The notes below the pieces were generated by a model. That model did not search any database and was not told where the DNA came from. It was given only the letters and a program-made list of their open reading frames with translations. Positions 49,488 to 57,828 of a stretch of 64,000 nucleotides of DNA are shown here, in pieces; the stretch's first letter is position 1; every line of letters begins with the position of its first letter. Where the stretch lies: contig CABIWW010000001.1 in assembly GCA_902362435.1 (NCBI GenBank), positions 193,684-257,683 of the forward strand, written 5' to 3'. Both the position numbers and the translations under genes were made by a program. The stretch is from Eubacteriaceae bacterium (GTDB taxonomy: Bacteria; Bacillota; Clostridia; Peptostreptococcales; Anaerovoracaceae).

Positions 49488-50717
49488 ATGAGAAAACTGG
49501 AACTTTTAGCTCCTGCGGGAGACCTTGAAAAACTGAAGATCGCCGTCGACTACGGTGCGGACGCGGTGTATTTCGGAGGCGAGATGTTCAGCCTTCGCGC
49601 CGGAGCCGGGAATCTCACGATAGATGAGATAAGAGAAGGCGTAGAGTACGCTCACAGCAAAAACGTGAAATGTCACATGACGTTCAATATCTTCGCGCAC
49701 AATGAAGATATCGAGCCGCTGAGAGAATATCTCGGCAGGATAAAGGACATCCCGGTGGATGCATTCATCGTGTCGGACCCGGGAGTCATAGCGCTGATAC
49801 AGGAAGTGATGCCGGACGCAGAGCTGCACCTTTCCACACAGGCGAACATGACGAACTACGCGACCGCGAACTTCTGGTACAGACAGGGCGTGAAGAGACT
49901 GGTGCTCGCACGGGAGCTGACCTTTGACGAGATCAGGGAGATCAGGCAGAACATACCCGGGGATATGGAGCTGGAGTCGTTCATACACGGCGCGATGTGC
50001 ATATCGTATTCCGGCAGATGCCTGCTCAGCAACTTCATGATAAACAGAGACGCCAACAGAGGCCAGTGCGCACACCCGTGCAGATGGAAATACAAGCTGG
50101 TCGAGGAGAAAAGGCCGGGCGAGTATTATCCGGTGGAGGAAGATGCACGCGGCACGTACATAATGAATTCAAAGGATCTCTGCATGCTGGAGCATATACC
50201 TGAGCTGGCTGAGGCGGGTATATCGTCTGTAAAGATCGAAGGGCGCATGAAGAGCGTGTTTTATGTCGCTACGATAGTCAGCGCATACAGGCGTGCCATC
50301 GATGCGTACTATGCAGATCCGGAAAGGTACGAGTACGATCCAGAGTGGATGAGCGAGCTCAAGAAAGCCAGCCACAGAGAATTCACGACGGGCTTTTATT
50401 TCAGCAAGCCGACCGATGAGGATCAGAACTACCAGACCAGCGATTATACGCGAGACTACAGTTTCATAGGAATGGTAAAGAGCTACGATCCTGAGACCGG
50501 GATGGCTGTCGTTGAGCAGAGAAACAAGATGGTGGCGGGAGACGAGATCGAAGTGTTCGGACCGGGGACACCGTTTTTCACACAGAAGCTCGACGTGCTC
50601 CTGAACGAGGAGGGTGAGCCGATCGAATCGGCACCGCATCCGCAGCAGATACTCAGGATAAAGATGGAACATCCCGTTGCGGAGAATTTCATACTCAGAA
50701 AACTGAAAAACAGATAA
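49488..50717 (+). CDS. trhP: U32-family tRNA hydroxylation protein
   Basis: Members of the peptidase U32 family once called collagenases hydroxylate U34 of tRNA using prephenate-derived chemistry and an iron-sulfur cluster. This 409-residue protein starts LLAPAGDLEKLKIAVDYGAD and has HGAMCISYSGRCLLSN (about 166) and RGQCAHPCRW (about 188), whose cysteines are the conserved ones of the family, plus SVKIEGRMKS. B. subtilis has two such genes in tandem here; this cluster has one. It follows trmR by 19 bases. Confidence 0.88.
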   Translation: MRKLELLAPAGDLEKLKIAVDYGADAVYFGGEMFSLRAGAGNLTIDEIREGVEYAHSKNVKCHMTFNIFAHNEDIEPLREYLGRIKDIPVDAFIVSDPGVIALIQEVMPDAELHLSTQANMTNYATANFWYRQGVKRLVLARELTFDEIREIRQNIPGDMELESFIHGAMCISYSGRCLLSNFMINRDANRGQCAHPCRWKYKLVEEKRPGEYYPVEEDARGTYIMNSKDLCMLEHIPELAEAGISSVKIEGRMKSVFYVATIVSAYRRAIDAYYADPERYEYDPEWMSELKKASHREFTTGFYFSKPTDEDQNYQTSDYTRDYSFIGMVKSYDPETGMAVVEQRNKMVAGDEIEVFGPGTPFFTQKLDVLLNEEGEPIESAPHPQQILRIKMEHPVAENFILRKLKNR

Positions 50718-50758
50718 CGACTGGATAAGAGACAACTGATCATAGAAAGGAGATAATC

Positions 50759-52198
50759 ATGTCATCTGACGCCGGGCCCATGTGGGGGCAGATAATCATT
50801 TTAGCCGTACTGATATTGTTCAATGCCTGTTTCGCTGCTGCGGAAACAGCGATCTCATCCGTGAACAAAGGAAGGGTGAAGACGCTCGCGCAGGAGGGAA
50901 ACAGAAAAGCCGCAGTGCTTTCGAAATTCATAGAGGATCCGAACAAGTCGCTTGCCGCAGTGCAGGTGGTGATAACCCTTGTCGGCTTTTTTGCCAGTGC
51001 AAAGGCTGCAGCTGACTTCGGAGATATCGCAGCAGGTATGCTCGAGGATCTGGGAGTGCCGTGCAGCAGCGGGATAGCGATGTTCATCATCGTGCTGGTG
51101 CTGTCGTTTTTCATGCTGGCCTTCGGCATGTTTTTCCCGAAGAGGATCGCGACGCTCCATTCGGAAAGGATCGCGCTTGCTGCCGCAAGGCCTGTGCGCG
51201 CGTTTTCGGTCATACTCAAACCATTCGTATGGCTGCTTTCCGTGCTCGTAACGATACTGCTGAAGATATTCAGACAGAAGACAGACGTGTCCGACGGTGA
51301 ATACTCCGAGGACGACGTCGTATCGATGCTCGAAGCAGGTCAGGAAAAAGGAGAGCTCAAAGAGGAAGGTAAGAAGATGATCACCAGTATCTTTGAATTC
51401 GACGATCTGCTGGCATACGAAGTAATGACTCCGAGGACCGAGGTCTTTTCGATAGATATCAACGCTCCTACGGAAGAGTATATCGATGAGCTGATGGAGC
51501 TGAGGTATTCGAGGATACCGGTGTATGAGGACGACAGCGACAATATCATAGGCATCCTTCACATAAAGGACTATCTCATCAAGGCCAGAGAAGAAGGCTT
51601 TGACAACGTGGACTTCAGATCGATACTGAGAAAGCCGTATTTCGTTCCGGAAACGAAGAATATCGATTCGCTGTTCGTCGAGCTGCAGACCGAGAAGCAG
51701 CATATAGCGATACTGATCGATGAGTACGGCGGATTTTCCGGGATCGTCACGATGGAAGATATCATAGAAGAGATCGTAGGAGACATCGACGATGAATATG
51801 ACGAGGAAGAGACTGAATTCCAGAAGATATCGGATGATACCTACGTGATAGACGGCAGCATGGATCTCGACGATCTCGACGAGGAGCTTGGCGTCGATCT
51901 CGAATCTGAGAACAGTGAAACGCTCGGAGGATTCATCATAGATATACTTGGAGAGATACCGGATGAGAACGACGTGGGCAATGAGATAATCTTCGAAAAC
52001 TATGTTTTCAAGATCGACTCGATAAAAGACAGAAGGATCGAGAAGATCACGATGAAGATACTGCCTGTCAGCGACGAAGATGAAGACGGCGATGATTCGG
52101 GAAAGCATGATAAAAACAGCCGTCACGAGAAACGCGAGAAACGTGATAAGCACGATAAGACAAAGGAAACGGAAATTTCAGCAAAACAGATGAAATAG
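50759..52198 (+). CDS. CNNM/CorC-family (DUF21-CBS-CorC_HlyC) membrane protein
   Basis: A membrane protein of 479 residues often annotated hemolysin; the family is linked to Mg2+ or cobalt efflux. The DUF21 domain with about four helices occupies residues 1-190, a CBS pair about 215-330 (YEVMTPRTEVFSID), and the CorC_HlyC domain about 350-435. The last 40 residues are a highly charged Asp/Lys/His tail (KHDKNSRHEKREKRDKHDK), perhaps metal-binding. AGAAAGGAG precedes the ATG. Confidence 0.9.
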   Translation: MSSDAGPMWGQIIILAVLILFNACFAAAETAISSVNKGRVKTLAQEGNRKAAVLSKFIEDPNKSLAAVQVVITLVGFFASAKAAADFGDIAAGMLEDLGVPCSSGIAMFIIVLVLSFFMLAFGMFFPKRIATLHSERIALAAARPVRAFSVILKPFVWLLSVLVTILLKIFRQKTDVSDGEYSEDDVVSMLEAGQEKGELKEEGKKMITSIFEFDDLLAYEVMTPRTEVFSIDINAPTEEYIDELMELRYSRIPVYEDDSDNIIGILHIKDYLIKAREEGFDNVDFRSILRKPYFVPETKNIDSLFVELQTEKQHIAILIDEYGGFSGIVTMEDIIEEIVGDIDDEYDEEETEFQKISDDTYVIDGSMDLDDLDEELGVDLESENSETLGGFIIDILGEIPDENDVGNEIIFENYVFKIDSIKDRRIEKITMKILPVSDEDEDGDDSGKHDKNSRHEKREKRDKHDKTKETEISAKQMK

Positions 52199-52210
52199 AT
52201 CCATATCATG

Positions 52211-52244
52211 AAGAAGTGATGACATCCCTGTGTTGTCACTTCTT
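52211..52244 (+). terminator. long hairpin before the ZIP gene
   Basis: A 14-bp stem AAGAAGTGATGACA/TGTTGTCACTTCTT with a 6-base loop directly follows the CBS-protein stop. The T-tract is poor (TTTG), so it may be a terminator or a processing/stability hairpin. Confidence 0.55.
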
Positions 52245-52283
52245 TGCTGTCGGACTATGGGACTATGGAAAAGAGGAGCATAC

Positions 52284-53018
52284 ATGTCATTACTGATAAC
52301 TTTTTTACTTGGAATATTCATTCTGGCAGGTGCGTTCATAGCGCGTACTGCAAGAAACAGAAAGCTCATAGAGCAGATATCGATATCGGTGGCCTTTGGC
52401 ACCATGACAGCGCTGGCGGTGACGGAGCTGTTTCCCGAAGCTATGGAAAATCTGGGAAGAAGCAATATCGTGCTGCTTATCGTATGCGTGCTCGCGGGCA
52501 TAGCCATGCTGAAGCTGCTCGACCATTTCATACCTGATCACGATACGGCACACGGGCTGGAGCACCACTGCACGACTGAAAACGTCATACATATAGGGAT
52601 AATGTCTTCGGTAGCGATAATCCTTCACAATATAATCGAAGGGATGGCTGTATACAGCATGGCTGCAGGTTCACTCAACGTCGGCATCATGATCGCGTTC
52701 GGCGTTGGTCTGCACAACATACCGATGGGCATGATCATATATTCGACTCTCGTAAAGGAAAAGCGAAGCAGAAAGATCGCATTCATCATGGCTGCAGCAC
52801 TTTCCACCTTTGCGGGCGGCCTTATAATGAAGGGCCTGTGGTTCCTGATAAGCGATTTCCTCGTCGGCATACTGATAGCACTGACGCTGGGAATGATAAT
52901 ATACATCGTGTTCTTCGAGCTGCTGGTGCATCTGCTGCACACGAAAAACAAGTGGGTCTCGCTCCTGGGAGCGCTGGCCGGAGTCGCGATAATCATCGTG
53001 AGCGGGCTGTTCGAATAA
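52284..53018 (+). CDS. ZIP-family metal transporter
   Basis: Predicted to import divalent metal (zinc, iron or manganese) across the membrane. The 244-residue protein has about eight helices; helix 4 carries LHNIIEGMAVY and helix 5 GLHNIPMGMIIY, the paired HNxxEG/HNxPxG metal sites of ZIP transporters. ATG 52284 is preferred since AAGAGGAG precedes it; the in-frame start at 52230 lies within the upstream hairpin. A His-containing variable loop (HDTAHGLEHHCTTEN) precedes helix 4. Confidence 0.9.
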   Translation: MSLLITFLLGIFILAGAFIARTARNRKLIEQISISVAFGTMTALAVTELFPEAMENLGRSNIVLLIVCVLAGIAMLKLLDHFIPDHDTAHGLEHHCTTENVIHIGIMSSVAIILHNIIEGMAVYSMAAGSLNVGIMIAFGVGLHNIPMGMIIYSTLVKEKRSRKIAFIMAAALSTFAGGLIMKGLWFLISDFLVGILIALTLGMIIYIVFFELLVHLLHTKNKWVSLLGALAGVAIIIVSGLFE

Positions 53019-53040
53019 GGACTCGGAAAATAAACTGTAA

Positions 53041-53079
53041 AAACCAGCTATGTCTGATGACGGTAGCTGGTTTTTTTTT
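53041..53079 (+). terminator. ZIP gene terminator
   Basis: AAACCAGCTA/TAGCTGGTTT stem with an inner GTC-TGAT-GAC hairpin, followed by nine T. Confidence 0.9.
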
Positions 53080-53207
53080 GCGAAAAACAGCAACGTCAGG
53101 CGCAAAAATCCTTCTGCATCTCATTTCCGGGGATAATTCCATGAATAATTTCGTGGACAAGGAATATATCTGTTATATAGAAAATCACAAAAGAAAGAGG
53201 TGCAGTG

Positions 53208-54128
53208 ATGGACAGAAACACAGAGAGGATACTGCGCAAGCTGCCGGCTTCCGTCGATGACAGGATAAGGCAGCTGCCCGACAGCATCCTGGATAAATTC
53301 GAGGAGATACGGCTGAAGACTTTTCAGGACACGCTTGTGATAGGCGACGGGCGGGAGATAAGTCTGCATGACCGCAGGCTGATGACCCCTGAGATCCTGG
53401 ACGAGACTCTGAACAGACTGCTGGACTATTCGTACTACGCATACGAGGATGAGCTCTCGAAGGGATACATCACGATAGAGGGCGGACACCGCGTAGGGAT
53501 ATGCGGGACCGTGACGCTCAGAGACGGGAACGTTCATCTTATCAAAGACATTTCGTCGCTAAATATCAGGAGAAGCAGACAGATAATAGGCGCAGCCGCA
53601 AAGGTGATAGATTCGGTATGCGACAAGTCGCTGAACACGATACGAAACACGCTCATAATCTCACCGCCTAAATGCGGCAAGACGACGATACTGCGCGATC
53701 TGGCACGGACGCTGAGCTACCGCGGATACAGAGTCGGGATATGCGATGAGCGCTCGGAGATCGCAGGCTGCACAGGCGGCGAGAGCAGCTACGATCTCGG
53801 AAGCAGGACGGACATACTCGACGGCTGCCCGAAGGCCGAAGGCATACTGATGCTGATAAGATCGATGTCGCCTGACGTGATCATAACGGATGAGATAGGC
53901 AGGCACGAAGATGTGGGAGCCATAGAAGCCGCGCTCTGCGCAGGGGTGAAGACGATAACGACCATACACGGCAGCAGCTTTGAAGATGTGGAAAACTCAG
54001 CTGTGGGCGAGCTGATACGCAGGCATGTGTTCGAGACGCTGATATTTCTGTCGGCAGAGCCGTGCACGGGAACGGTGAAGCGCATCATGAAGCTTTCGGG
54101 TGTGCGGGAAGCAGCCAGAGGTGCGTAG
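53208..54128 (+). CDS. spoIIIAA: stage III sporulation protein AA
   Basis: An ATPase of the type II/IV secretion superfamily that powers the mother cell-forespore feeding-tube (SpoIIIA-SpoIIQ) complex. 306 residues from ATG 53208; a GTG one codon earlier is an alternative. The Walker A reads ISPPKCGKTTILRDLA (about 146), followed by DERSEIAG and VIITDEIGRHED (Walker B). First gene of a full spoIIIAA-AH operon; the mother-cell sigma factor SigE would be expected to drive it, but I could not locate a convincing SigE promoter in 53080-53207. Confidence 0.95.
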   Translation: MDRNTERILRKLPASVDDRIRQLPDSILDKFEEIRLKTFQDTLVIGDGREISLHDRRLMTPEILDETLNRLLDYSYYAYEDELSKGYITIEGGHRVGICGTVTLRDGNVHLIKDISSLNIRRSRQIIGAAAKVIDSVCDKSLNTIRNTLIISPPKCGKTTILRDLARTLSYRGYRVGICDERSEIAGCTGGESSYDLGSRTDILDGCPKAEGILMLIRSMSPDVIITDEIGRHEDVGAIEAALCAGVKTITTIHGSSFEDVENSAVGELIRRHVFETLIFLSAEPCTGTVKRIMKLSGVREAARGA

Positions 54129-54129
54129 G

Positions 54130-54642
54130 ATGCTGAAGATCGCAGGATGCATACTGATATTCGCGGGGTGTACATCGCTCGGATTCATCAAGTCTTCGGG
54201 CTATGCGGCAAGGCGCAGAGAGCTGGAAAACGCGCTCGAGCTGATAAGACTGCTCGCGGTGGAGATCACATACAGACAGGATCATCTGGCGAAGACATTC
54301 ATGAAAGTGTCGGAGCTGAAACGATGCTGGTTCTCAGACGTGCTCCACAGCTGCAGCCTTTGCATGAAAGAACAGAGACCGCTCGCAGACTCGTGGGAGG
54401 CTGCGCTCAGCGAAAATGCGAAAAACTGCCCTTTGCACGAAAGAGACACGGCGGTCCTGCGCGATATCGCGGCGGGGCTCGGCAGGAGCGATGCGAAAGG
54501 ACAGCAGGATATAATAAAGCCGGCAGTGATACGGCTTGAGACATGTCTAGCGGACGCCGGAGAGCAGGAGAAAAAGCAGGGCAGGATGTACAGAGGGCTC
54601 GGAATGGCAGCGGGAGCGGTCATCGCAGTGATGCTGATATGA
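54130..54642 (+). CDS. spoIIIAB: stage III sporulation protein AB
   Basis: A membrane protein of the SpoIIIA complex with N-terminal (about 2-18) and C-terminal (about 152-170) hydrophobic segments and a helical middle, resembling type II secretion F proteins. 170 residues from ATG 54130, one base after the spoIIIAA stop. The family segment IRLLAVEITYRQDHLAKTF is present. A longer frame from 54100 would overlap spoIIIAA and has no ribosome site. Confidence 0.92.
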   Translation: MLKIAGCILIFAGCTSLGFIKSSGYAARRRELENALELIRLLAVEITYRQDHLAKTFMKVSELKRCWFSDVLHSCSLCMKEQRPLADSWEAALSENAKNCPLHERDTAVLRDIAAGLGRSDAKGQQDIIKPAVIRLETCLADAGEQEKKQGRMYRGLGMAAGAVIAVMLI

Positions 54643-54764
54643 TGATGCAGGCGTTCGCAGAAGGCCGCACACTGCGGCACAGCGGGATCGCAGAGAGGGC
54701 GATACCGTTCGCAGCGGGTCGTGCACCGCAGTACAGACGGCAGGTACGGAAATCGGGAGTTTGA
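54639..54764 (+). CDS. possible 41-residue ORF between spoIIIAB and spoIIIAC
   Basis: An ATG overlapping the spoIIIAB stop opens a frame of 41 codons (starting MMMQAFAEGRT, ending RQVRKSGV) that fills the gap to spoIIIAC. It is rich in Arg and Ala with no hydrophobic segment. Most spoIIIA operons have no gene here, so it may be chance or spacer. Confidence 0.2.
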   Translation: MMMQAFAEGRTLRHSGIAERAIPFAAGRAPQYRRQVRKSGV

Positions 54765-54767
54765 GGT

Positions 54768-54962
54768 ATGGAGATAGATATAATATTCAAGATAGCGGCT
54801 ATCGGTATCGCGATCGCAGTGCTCAACCAGGTGCTGGTCAAGGCGGGGCGCGAGGAGCAGGCGATGCTCACGACGCTGGCCGGGGTGATCGTGGTGCTGA
54901 TGCTGGTGATACAGATGATAAGCGAATTTTTTGATACTGTCAGGACATTCCTGGAGTTTTAG
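54768..54962 (+). CDS. spoIIIAC: stage III sporulation protein AC
   Basis: A 64-residue protein with two membrane helices (about 5-20 and 32-52) and the conserved LNQVLVKAGREEQA loop. It is part of the SpoIIIA inner-membrane assembly. It follows a 125-base gap after spoIIIAB, larger than usual. Confidence 0.93.
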   Translation: MEIDIIFKIAAIGIAIAVLNQVLVKAGREEQAMLTTLAGVIVVLMLVIQMISEFFDTVRTFLEF

Positions 54963-54971
54963 GTGAACGGC

Positions 54972-55358
54972 ATGGAAATCATCAGGATAGCTGCGCTGGC
55001 GCTGACCGGAGTGCTACTGGCGGCTCTAATGAAAAGCGTGAACAGGGAGCTGACGATCTACATAATACTCGCCACAGTGGTGATACTTTTCGTCACGATA
55101 ATAGACAGACTCGTATACGTCTTCGATTTTCTGGGGGATATATACGATAATGTGGTATACGGCAGGACGTTTTTCCCGGTCATACTCAAAGTGCTGGCAG
55201 TGGCATACGTGACGGACTTCACGGCGCAGCTGTGCAGAGACGCCGGTGAGGCGACGATCGGATCCAAGGTCGAACTGGCGGGAAAGGTGATAATTTTCTG
55301 TCTCGCCATGCCGGTGCTGACGGCTGTGCTGGAGCTGATCGGTTCGCTTATCGGCTAG
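54972..55358 (+). CDS. spoIIIAD: stage III sporulation protein AD
   Basis: A four-helix membrane component, 128 residues, resembling SpoIIIAC in its first half. The VNRELTIYIILATVVILF segment is typical. ATG 54972 is preferred (AGGTG just ahead); GTG 54963 directly after the spoIIIAC stop is possible and would add three residues. Confidence 0.93.
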   Translation: MEIIRIAALALTGVLLAALMKSVNRELTIYIILATVVILFVTIIDRLVYVFDFLGDIYDNVVYGRTFFPVILKVLAVAYVTDFTAQLCRDAGEATIGSKVELAGKVIIFCLAMPVLTAVLELIGSLIG

Positions 55359-55377
55359 AGGATGGAAAGGGCACGAT

Positions 55378-56463
55378 ATGGATTACCAGACGATAATAGA
55401 CGGACAGCTCGATTCGATGGATCTGTCCGGGCTCGAAAGCATGATGTCGGATGCGGCCGGACAGGGCGGCATATTCGGAGACATGACCGTAGAGCAGATA
55501 ATAAACAGCATGATAAACGGCAGACCGATCTTCGATACGGACAGCATCATAAAAAATCTGACTGATCTTTTTCTGATGGAAGTCAGATCGTCAGTGTTTA
55601 TAGGCTGCGAGATACTGGCAATATGCATAGTGACGGGGCTGCTGACGAATTTTTCGAACACGTTCGGCAGCAAAACGGTCTCGTCGCTCGGCACGATGAT
55701 ATGCGGCATCATCATCACAGCGCTCTGCATAGGCAATTTCTATCAGACCTACGATTACTGCTCGAGCACGATCGGCACGATGGCCTCGGCGATGGAGATC
55801 CTGCTGCCGATAATGATACCTCTGCTGATCTCGATGGGCGGGATCTCGTCGGGGAGCATCATGGATCCCGTCATGGCAGGTGCTGTCACTGGATTCGACT
55901 TCCTTATGCAGCACGTTGTCCTGCCGCTCGTTTTTCTGTCGGCGGTCTTCGTGATGATCAATGGTTTAACAGAAAAAGATTATGTAAAAAAGCTGTCGAC
56001 GTTTTTAAGGAAAGGCGCGATTTTCCTCACGGGTCTGATGATAACGATATTCACAGGTATCACAGCGGTGCAGGGGATCGTGACGAAATCTGCGGACGGC
56101 ATACTCATAGATACGGCGAAATTTTCGATAGACAACTTCGTGCCCATAGTCGGCGGCTTTGCAGCAGACTCTCTTGATATGGTGCTCAGCTGCATCGGGC
56201 TTATAAAAAATGCCGTGGGCGTTATCGGGATCATCATACTGCTTTCGCTGCTTGCAGGTCCGGTCGTGAAGATACTGTCCGTTGCTGCAGTATACAAGCT
56301 GATAGCGATCGCAGCAGAGCCTGTTGCGCCTAAGAACATCTCGGACAGTCTGAACGAGATAGGCAACGCCGCAGTGACGATGACCGTGGTGCTGGCGACC
56401 GGCGCATTCATGTTCCTTATCTTCATTACTATCATCATGGGTATGGGAGGAGGCAGCTTATGA
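55378..56463 (+). CDS. spoIIIAE: stage III sporulation protein AE
   Basis: A large polytopic membrane subunit of the feeding-tube complex, 361 residues. An N-terminal soluble part (about 1-60, Asp/Met-rich) precedes about eight helices. The conserved GGISSGSIMDPVMAG and AEPVAPKNISDSLNEIG segments are present. Its stop overlaps the short spoIIIAF start (ATGA). Confidence 0.94.
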   Translation: MDYQTIIDGQLDSMDLSGLESMMSDAAGQGGIFGDMTVEQIINSMINGRPIFDTDSIIKNLTDLFLMEVRSSVFIGCEILAICIVTGLLTNFSNTFGSKTVSSLGTMICGIIITALCIGNFYQTYDYCSSTIGTMASAMEILLPIMIPLLISMGGISSGSIMDPVMAGAVTGFDFLMQHVVLPLVFLSAVFVMINGLTEKDYVKKLSTFLRKGAIFLTGLMITIFTGITAVQGIVTKSADGILIDTAKFSIDNFVPIVGGFAADSLDMVLSCIGLIKNAVGVIGIIILLSLLAGPVVKILSVAAVYKLIAIAAEPVAPKNISDSLNEIGNAAVTMTVVLATGAFMFLIFITIIMGMGGGSL

Positions 56464-56639
56464 CGGATATCGTGAAACAGTGGGTCAGCAGCCTTTTCAT
56501 CATAATACTCGCGCTTTCATTCATCGAGATCCTGCTGCCTGATTCATCAATGGGGAAATACGTAAAGTTCGTTTTCTCACTCGTGATAATGGCTACGATC
56601 CTGTATCCCGTCATTTATATCGCGGTGGAATATCGGTGA
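56460..56639 (+). CDS. spoIIIAF: short stage III sporulation protein AF (membrane part only)
   Basis: A 59-residue frame starting MTDIVKQWVSSLFIIILALS and ending with YIAVEYR. It matches the first two helices of SpoIIIAF (about residues 10-25 and 38-56, with the LLPDSSMGKYVKFVFSLVIM link). Typical SpoIIIAF is around 170-210 residues with a soluble domain, absent here. The frame ends in a normal TGA and the spoIIIAG ribosome site follows 20 bases later, so there is no room for the missing domain. It overlaps spoIIIAE by four bases. Confidence 0.8.
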   Translation: MTDIVKQWVSSLFIIILALSFIEILLPDSSMGKYVKFVFSLVIMATILYPVIYIAVEYR

Positions 56640-56677
56640 AAGTTTCAGATATACATAGAAAGAGGAGGTAGAGTCTT

Positions 56678-57112
56678 TTGCTGGAAAAATTCAGAAATGA
56701 TCCGGGCTTCAGGGACAGATGTGTAAAGGCTGCAGCGCTGCTGATCATCATCGCGGTGATACTGCTTTCCTTTGACGTGTTCACTCAGGGCAGAGACGGC
56801 AGGAAACAGATCATAGATGAAGACGGCGGTACGGAAGCCGAGCTGTGCAGCATACTCGCGGATATAGACGGAGTCGGCGAGGTCGACGTGATGCTGCAGC
56901 ACGACAGCAGTGAACGTGTCAGCGGAGTGATAGTGACTGCGCAGGGAGCCGGAGATCCTGTAGTCAAAAATGATCTGATCAACGCTGTCACCGCGGTTTT
57001 CAACATACCGTCGACCAGTGTGGAGGTCTTTGTGAAGAAGTCGGTGAAAAGCTCCGGGGATGCGGCCGGCAGGAGTTCAGGCGAAAAGGGGGAAACATCA
57101 AATGAGCGATAA
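56678..57112 (+). CDS. spoIIIAG: stage III sporulation protein AG
   Basis: A ring-forming protein of the intermembrane channel, 144 residues, with one membrane helix (about 18-36) and a short ring-building domain ending IPSTSVEVFVKK. It uses a TTG start, supported by GAGGAGG ten bases ahead and by no later ATG in frame. It is shorter than the B. subtilis protein (about 229) because the beta-triangle insert region is reduced. Confidence 0.9.
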   Translation: MLEKFRNDPGFRDRCVKAAALLIIIAVILLSFDVFTQGRDGRKQIIDEDGGTEAELCSILADIDGVGEVDVMLQHDSSERVSGVIVTAQGAGDPVVKNDLINAVTAVFNIPSTSVEVFVKKSVKSSGDAAGRSSGEKGETSNER

Positions 57113-57716
57113 GAAATCAGTGATATCTTTTATAAAGGGCAATAAGAAGAAGGTCGCGGCGCTGATGCTGCTGGCAGCAGGCGTATGCGTCTATTCGATC
57201 ACGGGAGCAGGAGGCGCAGACAGGACTGCCAGCGACGATGTGCCGCTTCACGACGGTGATGTGCTGGTGGACAGCCTGAACGTTCAGGAGGAAAAGGAAG
57301 GCAGCGGCAGTGTAGACGAATCTGCGCTGGTGACGTCGGACGATGTTTCCGAGCTTGAAAATACCGACGCTTATTTCAAGGAGATGAGGGCTACGCTGGA
57401 CATGGAGCGAAACAAGATAATATCGATGCTCACCGATGCCGAAAGCTCTGCTTCGACAAAGGCAGAAAAGCAGGAGGCGTCGGCCGAAAAAATGCGGCTA
57501 CTGAACTGCATGGAACAGGAGAAGACCGTTGAAACACTGATAAAGAACAAGGGGCTTCCGGAGACATTCGTCGTGATAACGGACAGCGGAGTCAACGTGA
57601 CGGTGAACACCGAAGAGCTGGATCAGAGCATGGTCACGAAGATATGCGAGATCATAATGAGAGAAACAGACAGAAAGGCGAGCGAGATAGTCGTTCAGGA
57701 TGTATCGAAAAAGTAA
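57102..57716 (+). CDS. spoIIIAH: stage III sporulation protein AH
   Basis: A mother-cell membrane protein whose outer domain pairs with SpoIIQ. 204 residues from ATG 57102, overlapping the spoIIIAG end by 11 bases. One helix at about 18-34, an acidic linker, then the YscJ-like ring domain (NKGLPETFVVITDSGVNVTV). It closes the operon; no strong terminator was seen before the next gene. Confidence 0.93.
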   Translation: MSDKKSVISFIKGNKKKVAALMLLAAGVCVYSITGAGGADRTASDDVPLHDGDVLVDSLNVQEEKEGSGSVDESALVTSDDVSELENTDAYFKEMRATLDMERNKIISMLTDAESSASTKAEKQEASAEKMRLLNCMEQEKTVETLIKNKGLPETFVVITDSGVNVTVNTEELDQSMVTKICEIIMRETDRKASEIVVQDVSKK

Positions 57717-57750
57717 CGCCGGATAACAGATCACACGGCTATGGACTTTT

Positions 57751-57782
57751 GTAACACATGATGATATCATTGTAACATAAAT
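57751..57782 (+). promoter_or_regulatory. direct repeats and palindrome upstream of the second activator
   Basis: TGTAACA occurs twice in the same orientation with ATGATATCAT between the copies. The arrangement looks like a regulator-binding region ahead of the gene at 57829; no -35/-10 pair was firmly found. Confidence 0.35.
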
Positions 57783-57828
57783 AAAAGTCGGAATTTTGCG
57801 AATAAATCGGTATAAAAAAGGTGTGCAC

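Noticed and set aside
54543..54764. 73-residue frame starting inside spoIIIAB
   Set aside because: Its first half overlaps a well-supported gene in another phase. Only the part from 54639 could stand alone and it is listed with low confidence.
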